Below are positions 6,141 through 15,931 of a stretch of 64,000 nt of DNA, piece by piece (position 1 is the first letter of the stretch; every line of letters starts with the position of its first letter). The notes under the pieces were generated by a model. The model was not told where the DNA came from. It ran no database searches and worked only from the letters and a program-made list of their open reading frames with translations. Source of the stretch: Haloferax marisrubri (GTDB lineage: Archaea > Halobacteriota > Halobacteria > Halobacteriales > Haloferacaceae); the NCBI RefSeq assembly GCF_001469875.2, contig NZ_LOPW02000010.1, forward strand, positions 655,924 to 719,923, given 5' to 3'. The position numbers and the translations under genes are program-made.

Positions 6141-7247
6141 ATGAACACTAACGCAGATTCGTCCGACCCCAAACTCTCTCGGCGGTCGGTCGTCGCGGCC
6201 GGTTCCGGTCTGTTGACGGCCGGTCTTGCGGGCTGTCTCGGCGGTGGCGGCGGAGCGGGAGGCGGAAGCGACGGCTCGAACACCGGCTCGAACGACGCCT
6301 CCGGCGGGTCCGAGTCGGAAGACGAGTACGTCGTCGTCGCGTCGTTCTTCAGTTTCTACGACTTCGCGCGCAAGGTCGCGGCCGACACGCCGGTCACGCT
6401 GAAGAACCTCATCCCGACGGGGCTCCACGGCCACGGCTGGGAACCCGACGCGAGCGTCACGCGCGACATCATCGAGGCCGACGCGTTCGTCCACGTCGGC
6501 GAGGACTTCCAGCCGTGGGCCGACCGCGCCATCCAGACGCTGAAAGACGACGACGTTGACACCCAACTCATCAACGTCCGCGAGGGCGTCGAACTCGTGG
6601 AACTCGCCGCGAGCCTCGACCGCGACGAGGAGGGCGTCGGCGAGGGTCGCGGGAAGGACCCCCACTTCTGGCTCGACCCCCAACGCGCCAAGACCGCCGT
6701 GGACAACATCACCGAGGGGCTGGTCGAACTCGCCCCCGAGCACGAGGAGACGTTCCGCGACAACGCCGACGCGTACAAAGCCGACGTGCTCGACCGCATC
6801 GACCGCGACTACCAGGATATCTTCGATCGGGCGTCGCGCAAGGTCGTCCAGTTGGCGGCTCACAACGCCTTCCAGTACATCGGCGTCCGCTACGGCGTCG
6901 AGATGCGCCCGCTCGTCGTCAACCTCGCCGCCAGCGGCGACGTGAAACCCTCGGACATCACCGAGGCGAAGCGCGTCATCGAGGAAAACGACATCAAGTA
7001 CATCGGCGCAGGCGTCTTCGAGACGCGCCGCCCGGCGAAACAGCTCATCGCCGAGACGCCCGTCGAGGCGTACTTCCCCGTCACCCCCTACGCGGGCGTC
7101 CGCGAGGACTGGGTCGAAAACGACTGGGGCTACGAGGAAATCGCCTACAACATCAACATGCCGACGTTCGAGGTCGTCCTCGGGAACAAGTCACCCGAGG
7201 AGGTCGGCCACGACGGCTGGGCCGACGAGTGGAGGAACTTCGAATGA
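6141..7247 (+). CDS. znuA: zinc/manganese ABC transporter substrate-binding lipoprotein
   Basis: The protein captures divalent metal outside the cell and passes it to the permease encoded downstream. The 368-residue protein has a twin-arginine signal (SRRSVVAAG) and a lipobox ending at Cys32 (TAGLAGC), followed by a flexible Gly/Ser/acidic linker. Cluster A-I metal ligands are visible: GLHGHGWEP near residue 95, DPHFWLDP near 173 and HNAFQYIG near 240. There is no His-rich loop as in many ZnuA proteins, so zinc versus manganese cannot be decided. The ATG at 6141 is preferred over 6120 because it directly precedes the Tat signal. The stop overlaps the ATPase gene by four bases. Confidence 0.92.
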   Translation: MNTNADSSDPKLSRRSVVAAGSGLLTAGLAGCLGGGGGAGGGSDGSNTGSNDASGGSESEDEYVVVASFFSFYDFARKVAADTPVTLKNLIPTGLHGHGWEPDASVTRDIIEADAFVHVGEDFQPWADRAIQTLKDDDVDTQLINVREGVELVELAASLDRDEEGVGEGRGKDPHFWLDPQRAKTAVDNITEGLVELAPEHEETFRDNADAYKADVLDRIDRDYQDIFDRASRKVVQLAAHNAFQYIGVRYGVEMRPLVVNLAASGDVKPSDITEAKRVIEENDIKYIGAGVFETRRPAKQLIAETPVEAYFPVTPYAGVREDWVENDWGYEEIAYNINMPTFEVVLGNKSPEEVGHDGWADEWRNFE

Positions 7248-8086
7248 GCGCCCTCCGCAACGGCGAGTCCGCGGAGTCCGCTGAGGCCGCCGACACCGGT
7301 CTCGCCGCCGACGACGCCGACGACGGCCGCGGCTCCTCCGGCCCGCTCGTCGAACTCGCAGACGTCGAGTTCGGCTACACCGCGACGCCCGTCGTGGAAG
7401 ACATCTCGCTCCGCATCGACCCCGGCGAGTACGTCGCCATCGTCGGGCCGAACGGGTCGGGGAAGTCGACGCTGATGAAGCTCATCCTCGGCCTGCTCCG
7501 GCCCGACGAGGGGTCCGCGCGGCTGTTCGGCGAGCCCTCCCACGCCTTCGACGACGGCGCGCGCATCGGCTACGTCGCCCAGCACGCCAGCGCCTCCAAG
7601 GAGATGCCCATCACCGTCCGCGAGGTCGTGAAGATGGGTCGGTTCCCCCACGTCGGCTTCGGCCGGCTCTCCGCGGAGGACCACCGCATCGTCGACGAGG
7701 CGCTCGCCACGGTCGGGATGTCCGACTTCGCGAACCGCCGAGTGACGAAGCTCTCTGGCGGCCAGCGCCAGCGCGCCTTTATCGCCCGCGCGCTCGCCGG
7801 TGAGGCCGACCTGCTCGTCTTGGACGAACCGACCGTCGGCGTCGACGCCGAGTCGGTCGACGCCTTCTACGACCTGCTCGAAGCGCTCAACGAGGAGGGC
7901 ATCACGATTCTCCTCATCGAACACGACCTCGGCGCGGTCACCGACCACGCCCGGCGCGTCGTCTGTCTCAACCGCGAGGTCTACTTCGACGGTCCGACCG
8001 ACGAGTTCGTCGAGAGCGACGCCCTCGCGCGGGCCTTCGGCACAGCGGCCTCCTTCGCGGGCGGTTCGGGTGGTGGCCGCACGTGA
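7244..8086 (+). CDS. znuC: zinc/manganese ABC transporter ATP-binding protein
   Basis: The 280-residue ATPase has Walker A GPNGSGKS near residue 68, a Q-loop, the signature LSGGQRQR near 170, Walker B LLVLDEPT and the His switch LIEHD. About 30 acidic residues precede the nucleotide-binding domain, a haloarchaeal feature. The ATG overlaps the znuA stop (ATGA), and the TGA overlaps the permease start, so all three are translated as one unit. It energises import of the metal bound by ZnuA. Confidence 0.93.
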   Translation: MSALRNGESAESAEAADTGLAADDADDGRGSSGPLVELADVEFGYTATPVVEDISLRIDPGEYVAIVGPNGSGKSTLMKLILGLLRPDEGSARLFGEPSHAFDDGARIGYVAQHASASKEMPITVREVVKMGRFPHVGFGRLSAEDHRIVDEALATVGMSDFANRRVTKLSGGQRQRAFIARALAGEADLLVLDEPTVGVDAESVDAFYDLLEALNEEGITILLIEHDLGAVTDHARRVVCLNREVYFDGPTDEFVESDALARAFGTAASFAGGSGGGRT

Positions 8087-9096
8087 TGCCCGTCGAACTG
8101 TTCGCCGTGTTGCAGGCGGGCCCGTTAGACGCCGTCCTCGCGCCGTTCTACTGGTTCCTCGCGCTGTGGTCCGACCTGCTTTTCGCCGTTGGCGACGCGA
8201 CCGGTCTCGGCTTCCTCGACTACCGGTTCATGCATCGCGCCATCCTCGTCGGCCTCTGTATCGGCGTGATGGCCCCACTCATCGGGACGTTCCTCGTCCA
8301 CCGCCAACTCGCGCTCATCGGCGACGCGCTCGCCCACACCGCCTTCGCCGGGGTCGCAGTCGGCCTCTTTCTCAACGGCGTGTTCAGCCTCGGCGTCTCG
8401 CCGTACCTGACCGCCGTCGTCGTCGCCGTCATCGCCGCGCTCCTCATCGAACTCATCTCCGAGGCGACCGACGCCTACAACGACGTGTCGATGGCAATCG
8501 TGCTCTCGACCGGGTTCGCGCTGGGGACCGTCCTCATCAGCCTCAACGCGGGCGGCCTCGCGGTCGGCATCAACCAGTACCTCTTCGGCAACCTCTCGAC
8601 CGTCTCGGCGGAGAACGCGGCCATCCTGCTCGTGCTGTTCGCCGTCATCGTCGGCACCGTCGCGCTCACGCGCAACCAACTGCTCTACGTGACGTTCGAC
8701 GAGACTGCCGCCGCCGTCTCGGGCATCTCGGTCACGTGGTACAACCGCGTGATGGTCATGCTGACCGCGCTTGTCGTCGTCGGCGCGATGCAGATTATGG
8801 GCGTCATCCTCGTCGCCGCCATGCTCGTCGTCCCCGTCGCCGGCGCGGCGCAGGTCTCCCAAAGCTTCTCCGAGTCGCTTCTCGTCTCCGTCGTCCTCGC
8901 CGAACTCGCCGTGCTCCTCGGCATCGGCGCGTCCTACTACGGCGAGGCGACCGCGGGCGGCGTCATCGTCCTCTTCGCGGTCGGTATCTACGTCGTCGCC
9001 GTCGCCATCGGCAAGGTGCAGGCGCGCGCCGGAGAGGACGCGACGCCCGAACTGGGGAGCATCGACGCGGCCGAGACGCGCTCGAACTCGGACTGA
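8086..9096 (+). CDS. znuB: zinc/manganese ABC transporter permease (ABC-3 family)
   Basis: The 336-residue integral membrane protein has about nine hydrophobic helices and the conserved block GTFLVHRQLALIGDALAHTAFAG, which contacts the ATPase. Start choice: ATG at 8086 overlaps the znuC stop by one base (TGATG). A GTG at 8083 directly before it is the alternative. The N-terminal ~45 residues contain an extra hydrophobic segment before the core. The last codons (encoding RSNSD) lie in a short direct repeat that is copied just after the stop. Confidence 0.92.
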   Translation: MPVELFAVLQAGPLDAVLAPFYWFLALWSDLLFAVGDATGLGFLDYRFMHRAILVGLCIGVMAPLIGTFLVHRQLALIGDALAHTAFAGVAVGLFLNGVFSLGVSPYLTAVVVAVIAALLIELISEATDAYNDVSMAIVLSTGFALGTVLISLNAGGLAVGINQYLFGNLSTVSAENAAILLVLFAVIVGTVALTRNQLLYVTFDETAAAVSGISVTWYNRVMVMLTALVVVGAMQIMGVILVAAMLVVPVAGAAQVSQSFSESLLVSVVLAELAVLLGIGASYYGEATAGGVIVLFAVGIYVVAVAIGKVQARAGEDATPELGSIDAAETRSNSD

Positions 9097-9136
9097 GACG
9101 CGCTCGAACTCCGTTTTGTAGAACGAGACGCGCTCG
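9073..9136. repeat. short direct repeats at the 3' end of znuB
   Basis: The 17-bp unit gagacgcgctcgaactc occurs at 9073-9089, inside the end of znuB, and again at 9095-9111, spanning the stop codon. The first 12 bases recur at 9125-9136. The gene's tail has thus been duplicated downstream, with an offset of 22 bp. Confidence 0.85.
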
Positions 9137-9157
9137 GCGGAGCCGTCGGTGTCCGGG

Positions 9158-10387
9158 TTAGAACGTTCCGTTGACCACGTCGCCGACGCGTTGGCGGTCG
9201 AAGAGGGCCTCGTCGGCGTCGAACACGTCTGGATACACCTGCTTGACGGTTCGCTCGGTGTTGAACAGGTTGAGAATCGGGCCCGCCTGTGGCGGTCCAC
9301 CCGGGTACACGGCACCGGACTGGACCGCGGTCAGGTTACTACCGACGTTGTCCTCGGCCATCGGCGTGACGTGCGCCGCCCGCCACTCGTCGGTCCCCGT
9401 CAAGTCGGTCGACTCCATCCCGGACGGAATCTGCCCGTCGTAGATGAGCACGTCGGGGTCTGTTTCGAGGAGCGCCTCGTACCCGACCGTCGGGTATTCG
9501 CCGGGAGGGACGTCCATCGATGCCCACGCGTCCTCGAAGCCGGCGGCACGGTAGTGCATCTGTCGGAACCCTCGGTCGCGAATCGGGAGCAGCCTGAACG
9601 ACCCGTCTTCGGGGTCCGAGCTGACGAAGAGCACGCCGACGGTCGGGCGTTCGTCCTCCGGTGGAAGGCGCGCCGAAATTTCGGCCATCATCTCGTCGTG
9701 TATCCGTCGGAACTGCTCGCTGCGCGCTTCCTCTTGAAACACTTCGGCGACCTTGTCGAACAGGTCGTAAAGCGAGTAGAGGTAGTCGGCGTTCCACTCG
9801 CGCTCGCGGGCGCTGTACGCGCCGAAGAACGGGGCGACGTTCTCAGTCACCTCGTCGATGTCCTCCTCGGACATTCCGTACGCCGCCAGGTAGTTCGGGT
9901 CCGCGAAGTGAACGTCCGCGTCGGCCTCGTAGAAGACCTCCTTCGAAAAGCCGCCGTCCTGCCACAACACGGGGAGCGAACTCGGGTCGATGTCGGGTGA
10001 GACGCCCGCCGCTTCGAAGGCGACGCCGGGATACAGGCCGAACCCCGTTGCGACGAGTCCGTCTCCCTTTCCGAGCGCAATCGCCATGTCGAGGTACGCG
10101 GGACCGCCGGGATTCGACCATCGCTCCGGGACTGCGTCGAACTCGACGTCGCCCATCGGTTCGATGGAGACGGTGTACGAGCCGTCTTCCGTCGTCGCTT
10201 CGGTTGTCTGTGTGTTGTCGGCCGTCTGTGGCTGCGCCTCCGTCGTCGTCGGTTCGGGGGTCGTCGGGCCACTCTCCGAGTTACTACTGCCGGTACACCC
10301 CGTGAGAAGGCCACTGCCGACGAGCACACCCCCGTACTTCAGATACGTTCTCCGGGTCGGCTCCGAACCGTTCGCGTCGTGTTCCAT
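9158..10387 (-). CDS. iron/siderophore ABC transporter substrate-binding lipoprotein
   Basis: The 409-residue protein has a twin-arginine motif (TRRTYLKYGG) and a lipobox with Cys31 (LLTGC). A Thr/Pro/Glu-rich linker follows, then a two-lobed periplasmic-binding fold typical of the FepB/BtuF/FhuD class (cluster A-III), including DPDVLIYDG near the middle of the second lobe. The ATG at 10387 lies four bases from a DtxR-type box and 40 bases from a second. That strongly supports an iron substrate and repression when iron is plentiful. No permease or ATPase gene is adjacent, so it must use a transporter encoded elsewhere. An upstream in-frame start would read through both boxes. Confidence 0.88.
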   Translation of the reverse strand: MEHDANGSEPTRRTYLKYGGVLVGSGLLTGCTGSSNSESGPTTPEPTTTEAQPQTADNTQTTEATTEDGSYTVSIEPMGDVEFDAVPERWSNPGGPAYLDMAIALGKGDGLVATGFGLYPGVAFEAAGVSPDIDPSSLPVLWQDGGFSKEVFYEADADVHFADPNYLAAYGMSEEDIDEVTENVAPFFGAYSAREREWNADYLYSLYDLFDKVAEVFQEEARSEQFRRIHDEMMAEISARLPPEDERPTVGVLFVSSDPEDGSFRLLPIRDRGFRQMHYRAAGFEDAWASMDVPPGEYPTVGYEALLETDPDVLIYDGQIPSGMESTDLTGTDEWRAAHVTPMAEDNVGSNLTAVQSGAVYPGGPPQAGPILNLFNTERTVKQVYPDVFDADEALFDRQRVGDVVNGTF

Positions 10388-10390
10388 GAT

Positions 10391-10406
10391 TTTAGGCCCA
10401 CCTAAA
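10391..10406. promoter_or_regulatory. DtxR-type iron box 1 of the siderophore-binding gene
   Basis: TTTAGG-CCCA-CCTAAA is a perfect 6-bp palindrome with a 4-bp spacer. It starts four bases upstream of the start codon, so a bound regulator would block the transcription start or initial transcribed region. Confidence 0.85.
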
Positions 10407-10426
10407 CACACAAATCTCTTGCGGAA

Positions 10427-10442
10427 TTTAGGTCGGCCTAAA
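10427..10442. promoter_or_regulatory. DtxR-type iron box 2 of the siderophore-binding gene
   Basis: TTTAGG-TCGG-CCTAAA has the same arms as box 1, with centres 36 bp apart (about three and a half helical turns). It covers the region where the TATA/BRE element would be expected. Paired sites suggest cooperative binding. Confidence 0.85.
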
Positions 10443-10626
10443 TACGGTGGCGACCGCCACGCACGTCGTCGAAGTCGGCACAACGGCGGAGACTCCCGTC
10501 TCGTAGCCGTCTGGAGACGCGTGGTGCGAAATACGAGATTTCATATCGCACTATTTGATTTATATCTCCCGTTACCCTCGGCTCCGAACCAATATCTTCA
10601 ACAACGACTACCACGGATTCGACCCC

Positions 10627-10803
10627 ATGAGCGACCTCGAAATCCAGCGCGAATGCCCGGCCTGCGGCAACGACACGTTCTACCTCGCCGCCAGCATGGA
10701 GATTCACCTCGGCACGAAGACGAAGTGGCACTGCACGGAGTGCGACTACGGCTACATCCACATCACGGACGACATCGAGACGTACGCGAAGGCCGAAGCG
10801 TAA
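10627..10803 (+). CDS. 58-aa zinc beta-ribbon protein (DUF7838-like)
   Basis: MSDLEIQRECPACGNDTFY...WHCTECDYGY contains two CxxC knuckles 26 residues apart that form a zinc ribbon, followed by a short acidic tail. I recall haloarchaeal homologs filed as a DUF7838 beta-ribbon family of unknown role. The ATG at 10627 precedes the ribbon directly. The longer frame from 10555 covers AT-rich promoter sequence (TATA-like atttatatc near 10558). It stands alone, convergent with the gcv operon. Confidence 0.8.
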   Translation: MSDLEIQRECPACGNDTFYLAASMEIHLGTKTKWHCTECDYGYIHITDDIETYAKAEA

Positions 10804-10825
10804 GCCGCGAAAAAGGTTTTTCTCG

Positions 10826-12247
10826 TTATTCGTCGTCGCCGAGCGCCTGCCACGAGAGCCGCGGGTTCCGCGCGGCGGACACCTGGTCGATGCGACGGGC
10901 GCTGGTCTTCGTGGGCGCGGTTTCGAGCGCCTCGTCGGAGTCGGCGTACGCCGCGTTGAAGGCGTGTGCGAGGTCGTCGAGCGACGCCTTGTCCTCGACT
11001 TCCGTCGGCTCCGTGAGCATCGCCTGCGAGACGAGTTCGGGCCACTTCGTCGTCGGCGGGTGGACGCCGTAGTCGAGCATGCGCTTCGCCACGTCGGCGG
11101 CGTCGCGGTCGCCCGAGGTCGCCGCGAACTCGTGGTGGAACGGCCCGTACGGGACTTCGAGGTCTATCTGCGAGGCGAGGTAGTTGGCGTTGAGGACGGC
11201 CTTGGCGCTGGCGTCCGCGAGGCCCGCGTCGCCGAGGCGAGCGATGTAGGCGTACGCCTTCACGAGGACGAGCCAGTTGCCGGCGAAGCCGTGGACCTTG
11301 CCGATAGACGACTCGGGTTCGTACTGCTCGTAGCCCGCGGCCGTCTCGCGGACCATCGGACTCGGGAGGAACTCAGCGAGTTCCTCGACCACGCCGACCG
11401 GGCCGGCACCGGGGCCGCCGCCGCCGTGGGGCGTGGCGAACGTCTTGTGGACGTTGTAGTGCATGATGTCGAAGCCCATGTCGCCGGGGCGAGCGCGGCC
11501 GAGCAGCGCGTTGAGGTTCGCGCCGTCGTAGTACAGCAGACCGCCGGCGTCGTGGACCATCTCGGCGATATCGACGATGTCGCGCTCGAACAGCCCCAGC
11601 GTGTTGGGGTTCGTGAGCATGAGCGCGGCCGTCTCCTCGGAGATGGCGGCGTCGAGCGCCTCCATGTCCACGCGGCCGTCGTCGTCCGAGGGGAGTTCGA
11701 CCACGTCGTAGCCGGCCATCGCGGCCGACGCGAAGTTGGTCCCGTGGGCCGACGAGGGGATGATAATCTCCGAGCGGTCGTCGTCTCGGGACTCGTGGTA
11801 GGCCTTCGCGACGAGAATGCCCGTGAACTCGCCCGCGGCACCCGCCGGGGGCTGGAGCGTCACGGCGTCCATCCCGCCGATGTCGGCGAGGTACTCCTGC
11901 AGGCCGTGCAGGAGGCCGAGCGTCCCCTGAATCGTCCGGTCGGAGCGGTCGGGGTGAACCCCGGCGTTGGGGTCCGCCGCCACGTCCTCCGTGAACGAGG
12001 GGTTGTACTTCATCGTACACGACCCAAGCGGGTACGGCCCGAGTTCGACGCTGTAGTTCATCTGCGACAGCCGCGTGTAGTGGCGCGCCAGTTGGGGCTC
12101 CGACAGCGCCGGCAGCGTCAGTTCGTCGCGGGTCAGGTCGTCGGGGAGGACGCCCTCCGAATCGACCTCGACGGTGGTGCTGTCCTTTTCGGACAGGAGC
12201 GGTTCGTACTCGTCGTCGCGGCTGAATCGGGCTTGGTCGAAGTTCAT
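10826..12247 (-). CDS. gcvPB: glycine dehydrogenase (decarboxylating) subunit 2
   Basis: This is half of the P-protein. With GcvPA it decarboxylates glycine and loads the aminomethyl group onto the lipoyl arm of GcvH. The 473-residue protein carries the pyridoxal-phosphate lysine in NVHKTFATPHGGGGPGAGPVG near residue 270. The ATG at 12247 overlaps the gcvPA stop by one base (TGATG). The frame open further upstream is only a shadow of gcvPA. It is the last gene of the operon. Confidence 0.96.
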   Translation of the reverse strand: MNFDQARFSRDDEYEPLLSEKDSTTVEVDSEGVLPDDLTRDELTLPALSEPQLARHYTRLSQMNYSVELGPYPLGSCTMKYNPSFTEDVAADPNAGVHPDRSDRTIQGTLGLLHGLQEYLADIGGMDAVTLQPPAGAAGEFTGILVAKAYHESRDDDRSEIIIPSSAHGTNFASAAMAGYDVVELPSDDDGRVDMEALDAAISEETAALMLTNPNTLGLFERDIVDIAEMVHDAGGLLYYDGANLNALLGRARPGDMGFDIMHYNVHKTFATPHGGGGPGAGPVGVVEELAEFLPSPMVRETAAGYEQYEPESSIGKVHGFAGNWLVLVKAYAYIARLGDAGLADASAKAVLNANYLASQIDLEVPYGPFHHEFAATSGDRDAADVAKRMLDYGVHPPTTKWPELVSQAMLTEPTEVEDKASLDDLAHAFNAAYADSDEALETAPTKTSARRIDQVSAARNPRLSWQALGDDE

Positions 12248-13590
12248 CAGATGACCTCCTCGAAGGCCGCGACCAGTCCGTCCGCGGCGTCGGCGTTCGC
12301 GTCGGTGATACAGACCTGCAGGTGGTGGTCGTCGAGGGCGTGGACCGCGAAGCCGCGGCCCGCGAGGTCGTTCGTGATGGCGGGCGCGGGTTGGTCCGTC
12401 CGGACGACGAACTCGCGGAAGTGGTGGCGGTCGTACAGCGGCGCTTTGACGCCCGAAAGCTCGTCCAGTCGGGCGGCGAGGTCGCGCGCGTCGGTGACGG
12501 CCTCCGTCGCGAGGTCGACGAGGCGGTCGGGGCCGAGCCACGCCATGTGCATGGCGGTGCGGAGCGCGACCCACGCCTGATTCGTACAGATGTTCGAGGT
12601 CGCGCGCTCCTTGCGGATGTGCTGTTCGCGGGTCTGGAGCGTCAGCGTGAACGCCCGCATGTCCGCGCTGTCCTCGGAGACGCCGACGAGGCGGCCGGGG
12701 ACCTGCCGGAGGTACTCCTCGCGGGTGGCGAAGATGCCGAGACCCATGCCGTAGGCCGTCCCGAGGCCGAGCGCGCCGGCCTCGCCGACGACCACGTCGG
12801 CACCGACGCTCGCGGGCTCTTCGAGGAGCGCGAGCGCCACGAGGTCGCTTCCGAGACAGAACAGCGCGTCGTTGTCGTGTGCGAGGTCGCCGATGTCGGC
12901 GAGTCGCTCCTCGATGACGCCGCGGACCGTCGGGGTCTCAGCGTAGACCATCACGGTCTCGTCGTCGACGAGGTCCGCGAGGGCTTCCACGTCGACCGCG
13001 CCGTCGGCCATCGGGTACTCGCCGATTTCCATCTCCGCGCCGTCGAGGTAGTTCTCGAGGACGCCGAGGCGACCCTCGTGGAGGTGCTCGGGGACGAGCA
13101 CGCGGTGGCCGCTCGCGCCGCGGCGGAGGCGGTTCGCGAGGAGCGCGGCCTCGGCGAGCGCCGTCGCGGCGTCGTACATCGAGCAGTTGGCGACCGGGAG
13201 CCCGGTCAGTTCGACCAGCATCGACTGGTACTCGAACAGCACCTGCAGGAAGCCCTGCGCGATTTCGGGCTGGTACTGCGTGTACGAGGTGAGGAACTCC
13301 GAGCGCCGCGAGAGGTCGTCGACCAGCGCCGGAACGTAGTGGGCGTGGTGGCCGCGGCCGAGGAACTCCGTCAGCTCCTCGTTGCGCGAAAACAGGTCGG
13401 CCATGACGTTCCTGAGCTCCTGTTCGTCGGTACCGGAGACGCCGAACTCGCCGTCGAAGCGGACCTCCTCGGGGATGTCGAAGAGCTCCTCGGCGCTGTC
13501 GGCGCCGACGGCGTCCAGCATCGCTTCCTCGTCGGCGTCGGTGTGTGGGGCGTACGGGCTTCCGACCCGCCGTCCGTTTCCAGCCGTCAT
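12247..13590 (-). CDS. gcvPA: glycine dehydrogenase (decarboxylating) subunit 1
   Basis: The 447-residue subunit has the N-terminal GcvPA features ([16 protein letters not shown], then [22 protein letters not shown]) and forms the heterotetrameric P-protein with GcvPB. A split P-protein is usual in archaea and Gram-positive bacteria. There is one base between the gcvH stop and this ATG. Confidence 0.95.
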   Translation of the reverse strand: MTAGNGRRVGSPYAPHTDADEEAMLDAVGADSAEELFDIPEEVRFDGEFGVSGTDEQELRNVMADLFSRNEELTEFLGRGHHAHYVPALVDDLSRRSEFLTSYTQYQPEIAQGFLQVLFEYQSMLVELTGLPVANCSMYDAATALAEAALLANRLRRGASGHRVLVPEHLHEGRLGVLENYLDGAEMEIGEYPMADGAVDVEALADLVDDETVMVYAETPTVRGVIEERLADIGDLAHDNDALFCLGSDLVALALLEEPASVGADVVVGEAGALGLGTAYGMGLGIFATREEYLRQVPGRLVGVSEDSADMRAFTLTLQTREQHIRKERATSNICTNQAWVALRTAMHMAWLGPDRLVDLATEAVTDARDLAARLDELSGVKAPLYDRHHFREFVVRTDQPAPAITNDLAGRGFAVHALDDHHLQVCITDANADAADGLVAAFEEVI

Positions 13591-13591
13591 C

Positions 13592-13972
13592 TCACTCCGT
13601 CTGCTCGCGGTACTCCTCGGGGGAGAGGAGGTCGTCGAACTCGCTTTCGTCGGCCGGTTCGAGTTCGAGCATCCAGCCGTCGCCGTAGGGGTCGTCGTTG
13701 AGGAGTTCCGGGGCGTCGAACAGCTCCTCGTTGACGGCCGTGACGGTGCCCGAGACGGGGGCGTAGAGGTCCGAGACGGCCTTGATGCTCTCGACCACGC
13801 CGAACTCCTCGCCGGCGGCGAGTTCGTCGCCCTCGGCGGGGAGTTCGACGAAGACGACGTCGCCCAGTTCGTCCTGTGCGAAGTCGGAGATGCCGATTTT
13901 GACGGCGTCGCCCTCGGTGGTGGTCCATTCGTGCGATTCCAGGTACTTCCGGTCGTCAGGGATTTCGAACAT
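13592..13972 (-). CDS. gcvH: glycine cleavage system H protein
   Basis: The 126-residue lipoyl carrier has the lipoylated Lys64 in [14 protein letters not shown] and the usual C-terminal [13 protein letters not shown]. It shuttles the aminomethyl group from the P-protein to GcvT. There are two bases between the gcvT stop and this ATG, and one to gcvPA, so the operon is very tightly packed. Confidence 0.97.
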   Translation of the reverse strand: MFEIPDDRKYLESHEWTTTEGDAVKIGISDFAQDELGDVVFVELPAEGDELAAGEEFGVVESIKAVSDLYAPVSGTVTAVNEELFDAPELLNDDPYGDGWMLELEPADESEFDDLLSPEEYREQTE

Positions 13973-13974
13973 TG

Positions 13975-15066
13975 TCAGTTGATGAAGGGAGGTGTCACGA
14001 TTACTGCGCGCTTCTCGCGGCCGCGGACGAGAATCGAGATTTCGGTCTCGTCGTCGGCGTACTCGACGGGGACGTAGCCGAGACCGATGGGCTCCGACAG
14101 CGTCGGGCTCATCGTCCCGCTCGTCACGACGCCGATGACCTCGCCGTCCGCGTCGGCGATGTCGTAGCCGTGGCGGGGAACACCGCGGTCGAGGAGGGCG
14201 AAGCCGACGAAGGTCTCGTCGATGCCGGCCTCGCGCTGTCGTTCGAGGGCGTCGCGGCCCACGAACTCGGTGTCGAGTTTGACGACGAAGCCGATGCCGG
14301 CCTCGTAGGGGGTCCGAGGCTCCGTCTCGGGGTCGAAGTCCTGTCCCGAGAGCAGGTAGCCCATCTCCAGTCGGAGCGTGTCGCGGGAGCCGAGCCCGCA
14401 GGGAGTCGCGTCGAGCGCCGACCAGACGGTCTCGGCGTCGTCCCACGGACAGAGGACCTCGAAGCCGTCCTCGCCGGTGTAGCCCGTCCGGGCCACCCAG
14501 CACTCGACGCCCGCCACGTCGGCGAACGTCGCTTGGAACTTCGAGAGGTCGCCGAGGGCCGCGTCGGGCGCGGCGTCGGTGACCGAATCGAGGGCGTCGG
14601 GGCCCTGTACCGCGAACATCGCCCACTCCTCGGTTACGTCCTCGACGGTGGCGTCGAGGTCCCAGTCGTCGCGGAACGAGGTCCAGCGGTCGTACATCTC
14701 CTCGTCGTGGCCGGCGTTCGGGATGAAGAGATAGACCCGCTCGTCGCGGTCGGGGAGTCGGTAGACGACGGTGTCGTCGATGATGACGCCCTCGTCGTTC
14801 ACGATGGCCGAGTACTGCGAGTCACCCGGTTCGAGGGCCGTCACGTCGTTCGTCGTCAGGCGTTGCATCAGCGCGGTCGCGTCCGGGCCGGACACCTCCA
14901 GTTCGCTCATGTGCGAAACGTCGAAGATGCCGACCGACTCGCGGACGGCCGCGTGTTCGGCCTTGATGGAGTCGTACTCCACAGGCATGTCCCATCCGCC
15001 GAACTCGGTGAACGTCGCCCCGGCGTCCGCGTGGACGCCGTACAACGGCGGCTTACGAAGGCCCAT
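13975..15066 (-). CDS. gcvT: aminomethyltransferase (glycine cleavage T protein)
   Basis: The 363-residue protein transfers the methylene unit from GcvH to the tetrahydrofolate-type carrier and releases ammonia. Seen are the N-terminal [24 protein letters not shown], the folate-binding region [11 protein letters not shown] and the later [13 protein letters not shown] block. The ATG at 15066 fits family N-termini. A frame extending to 15513 is not supported. A minus-strand TATA-like ttacttatc lies about 20-30 bp before the start, so the mRNA is probably leaderless. It is the first gene of gcvT-H-PA-PB. Confidence 0.96.
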   Translation of the reverse strand: MGLRKPPLYGVHADAGATFTEFGGWDMPVEYDSIKAEHAAVRESVGIFDVSHMSELEVSGPDATALMQRLTTNDVTALEPGDSQYSAIVNDEGVIIDDTVVYRLPDRDERVYLFIPNAGHDEEMYDRWTSFRDDWDLDATVEDVTEEWAMFAVQGPDALDSVTDAAPDAALGDLSKFQATFADVAGVECWVARTGYTGEDGFEVLCPWDDAETVWSALDATPCGLGSRDTLRLEMGYLLSGQDFDPETEPRTPYEAGIGFVVKLDTEFVGRDALERQREAGIDETFVGFALLDRGVPRHGYDIADADGEVIGVVTSGTMSPTLSEPIGLGYVPVEYADDETEISILVRGREKRAVIVTPPFIN

Positions 15067-15382
15067 ACAGGCCCCTGCGAACTGCGATAAGTAATGCTTT
15101 GGTATCTGTTCGCTCGGTATGTTCACTATCTTGCATGAATCGGCCCCCTGTTGTGGAAGAAAACACCACGAATCCGCAACCAGACGGCGAAATATGCCAT
15201 CCGGGTGCGGTATCGACCGAGACGGTGACTGCGGAGATAAATCAAATACTGCGATACAGAATGTGAGTGGCGTGCGACTGCGCCTCTCACAGTCGCGACG
15301 ACGAGGCAGACCGCACCGTCTCCCCCGAACTACGTATCCACAACGGCCAAAGCTACTTGTGCGGAAACGGTGGTTAATCGAC
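15067..15382. other. intergenic region between gcvT and a divergent lipoprotein gene
   Basis: It holds the gcvT promoter at its left end and a 7-bp hairpin (gcgactg 15274-15280 with cagtcgc 15290-15296). A frame is open through here in phase with the lipoprotein, but it lacks a signal peptide and has mixed codon use. No gene or RNA structure of the glycine-riboswitch type was recognised. Confidence 0.45.
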
Positions 15383-15931
15383 ATGCGTCGTCGCCACTTC
15401 GTCTCTCTACTCGGAACGGCACTCGTCGGCGGTTGTCTGTCGTCCGATAACCCGGACACAGCTCCGACGCTCGGCCAGATATCCGTCGTCAACCACGCGT
15501 ATCGTCCGCACACGGTCCACGTTCTGATAGAACGGAACGGTGAACCAATCTACTGGGCGGACCACAGCGCGACGGCTGGAGACGATATCGGACCCGGGGG
15601 TGCGGTTATCCCGTGTGCGTGGGGAACCGAGGCCGGTGGATACGTCGTGAGGGCCCGCCTCGACGAGCGAACGGAGTGGCGCGCTATCGACATCGACGAG
15701 TACGACAGCGAGAGCATCGGGCTGTCCCTGCAGATTGGCGATGTGAACACCGGCCCGCGAGACGCGCCACGGCTGACGATTTGGCACACTAGCAACCCGA
15801 GCGAACGCTGTCCGACGGGGACGGCGACCGCGGCCGCGACTCCTGAGTTTCGAGAGCCGGACGCTGGAGAACTGCTGTCGAATACGAATACTGCCGACCC
15901 GAGACGCGAGCGACCGAGGACCGACGATTAG
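15383..15931 (+). CDS. haloarchaeal lipoprotein, unknown function
   Basis: The 182-residue protein starts MRRRHFVSLLGTALVGGC with a short twin-Arg signal and lipobox Cys18. The mature part is a single beta-rich domain (QISVVNHAYRPHTVHVLIERNGEPIYWADHS), which looks like the immunoglobulin-like lipoproteins common in haloarchaea, then a low-complexity Thr/Ala/acidic tail. Its stop overlaps the convergent dabA stop by three bases (15929-15930 shared), so the two genes leave no spacer. Confidence 0.75.
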   Translation: MRRRHFVSLLGTALVGGCLSSDNPDTAPTLGQISVVNHAYRPHTVHVLIERNGEPIYWADHSATAGDDIGPGGAVIPCAWGTEAGGYVVRARLDERTEWRAIDIDEYDSESIGLSLQIGDVNTGPRDAPRLTIWHTSNPSERCPTGTATAAATPEFREPDAGELLSNTNTADPRRERPRTDD

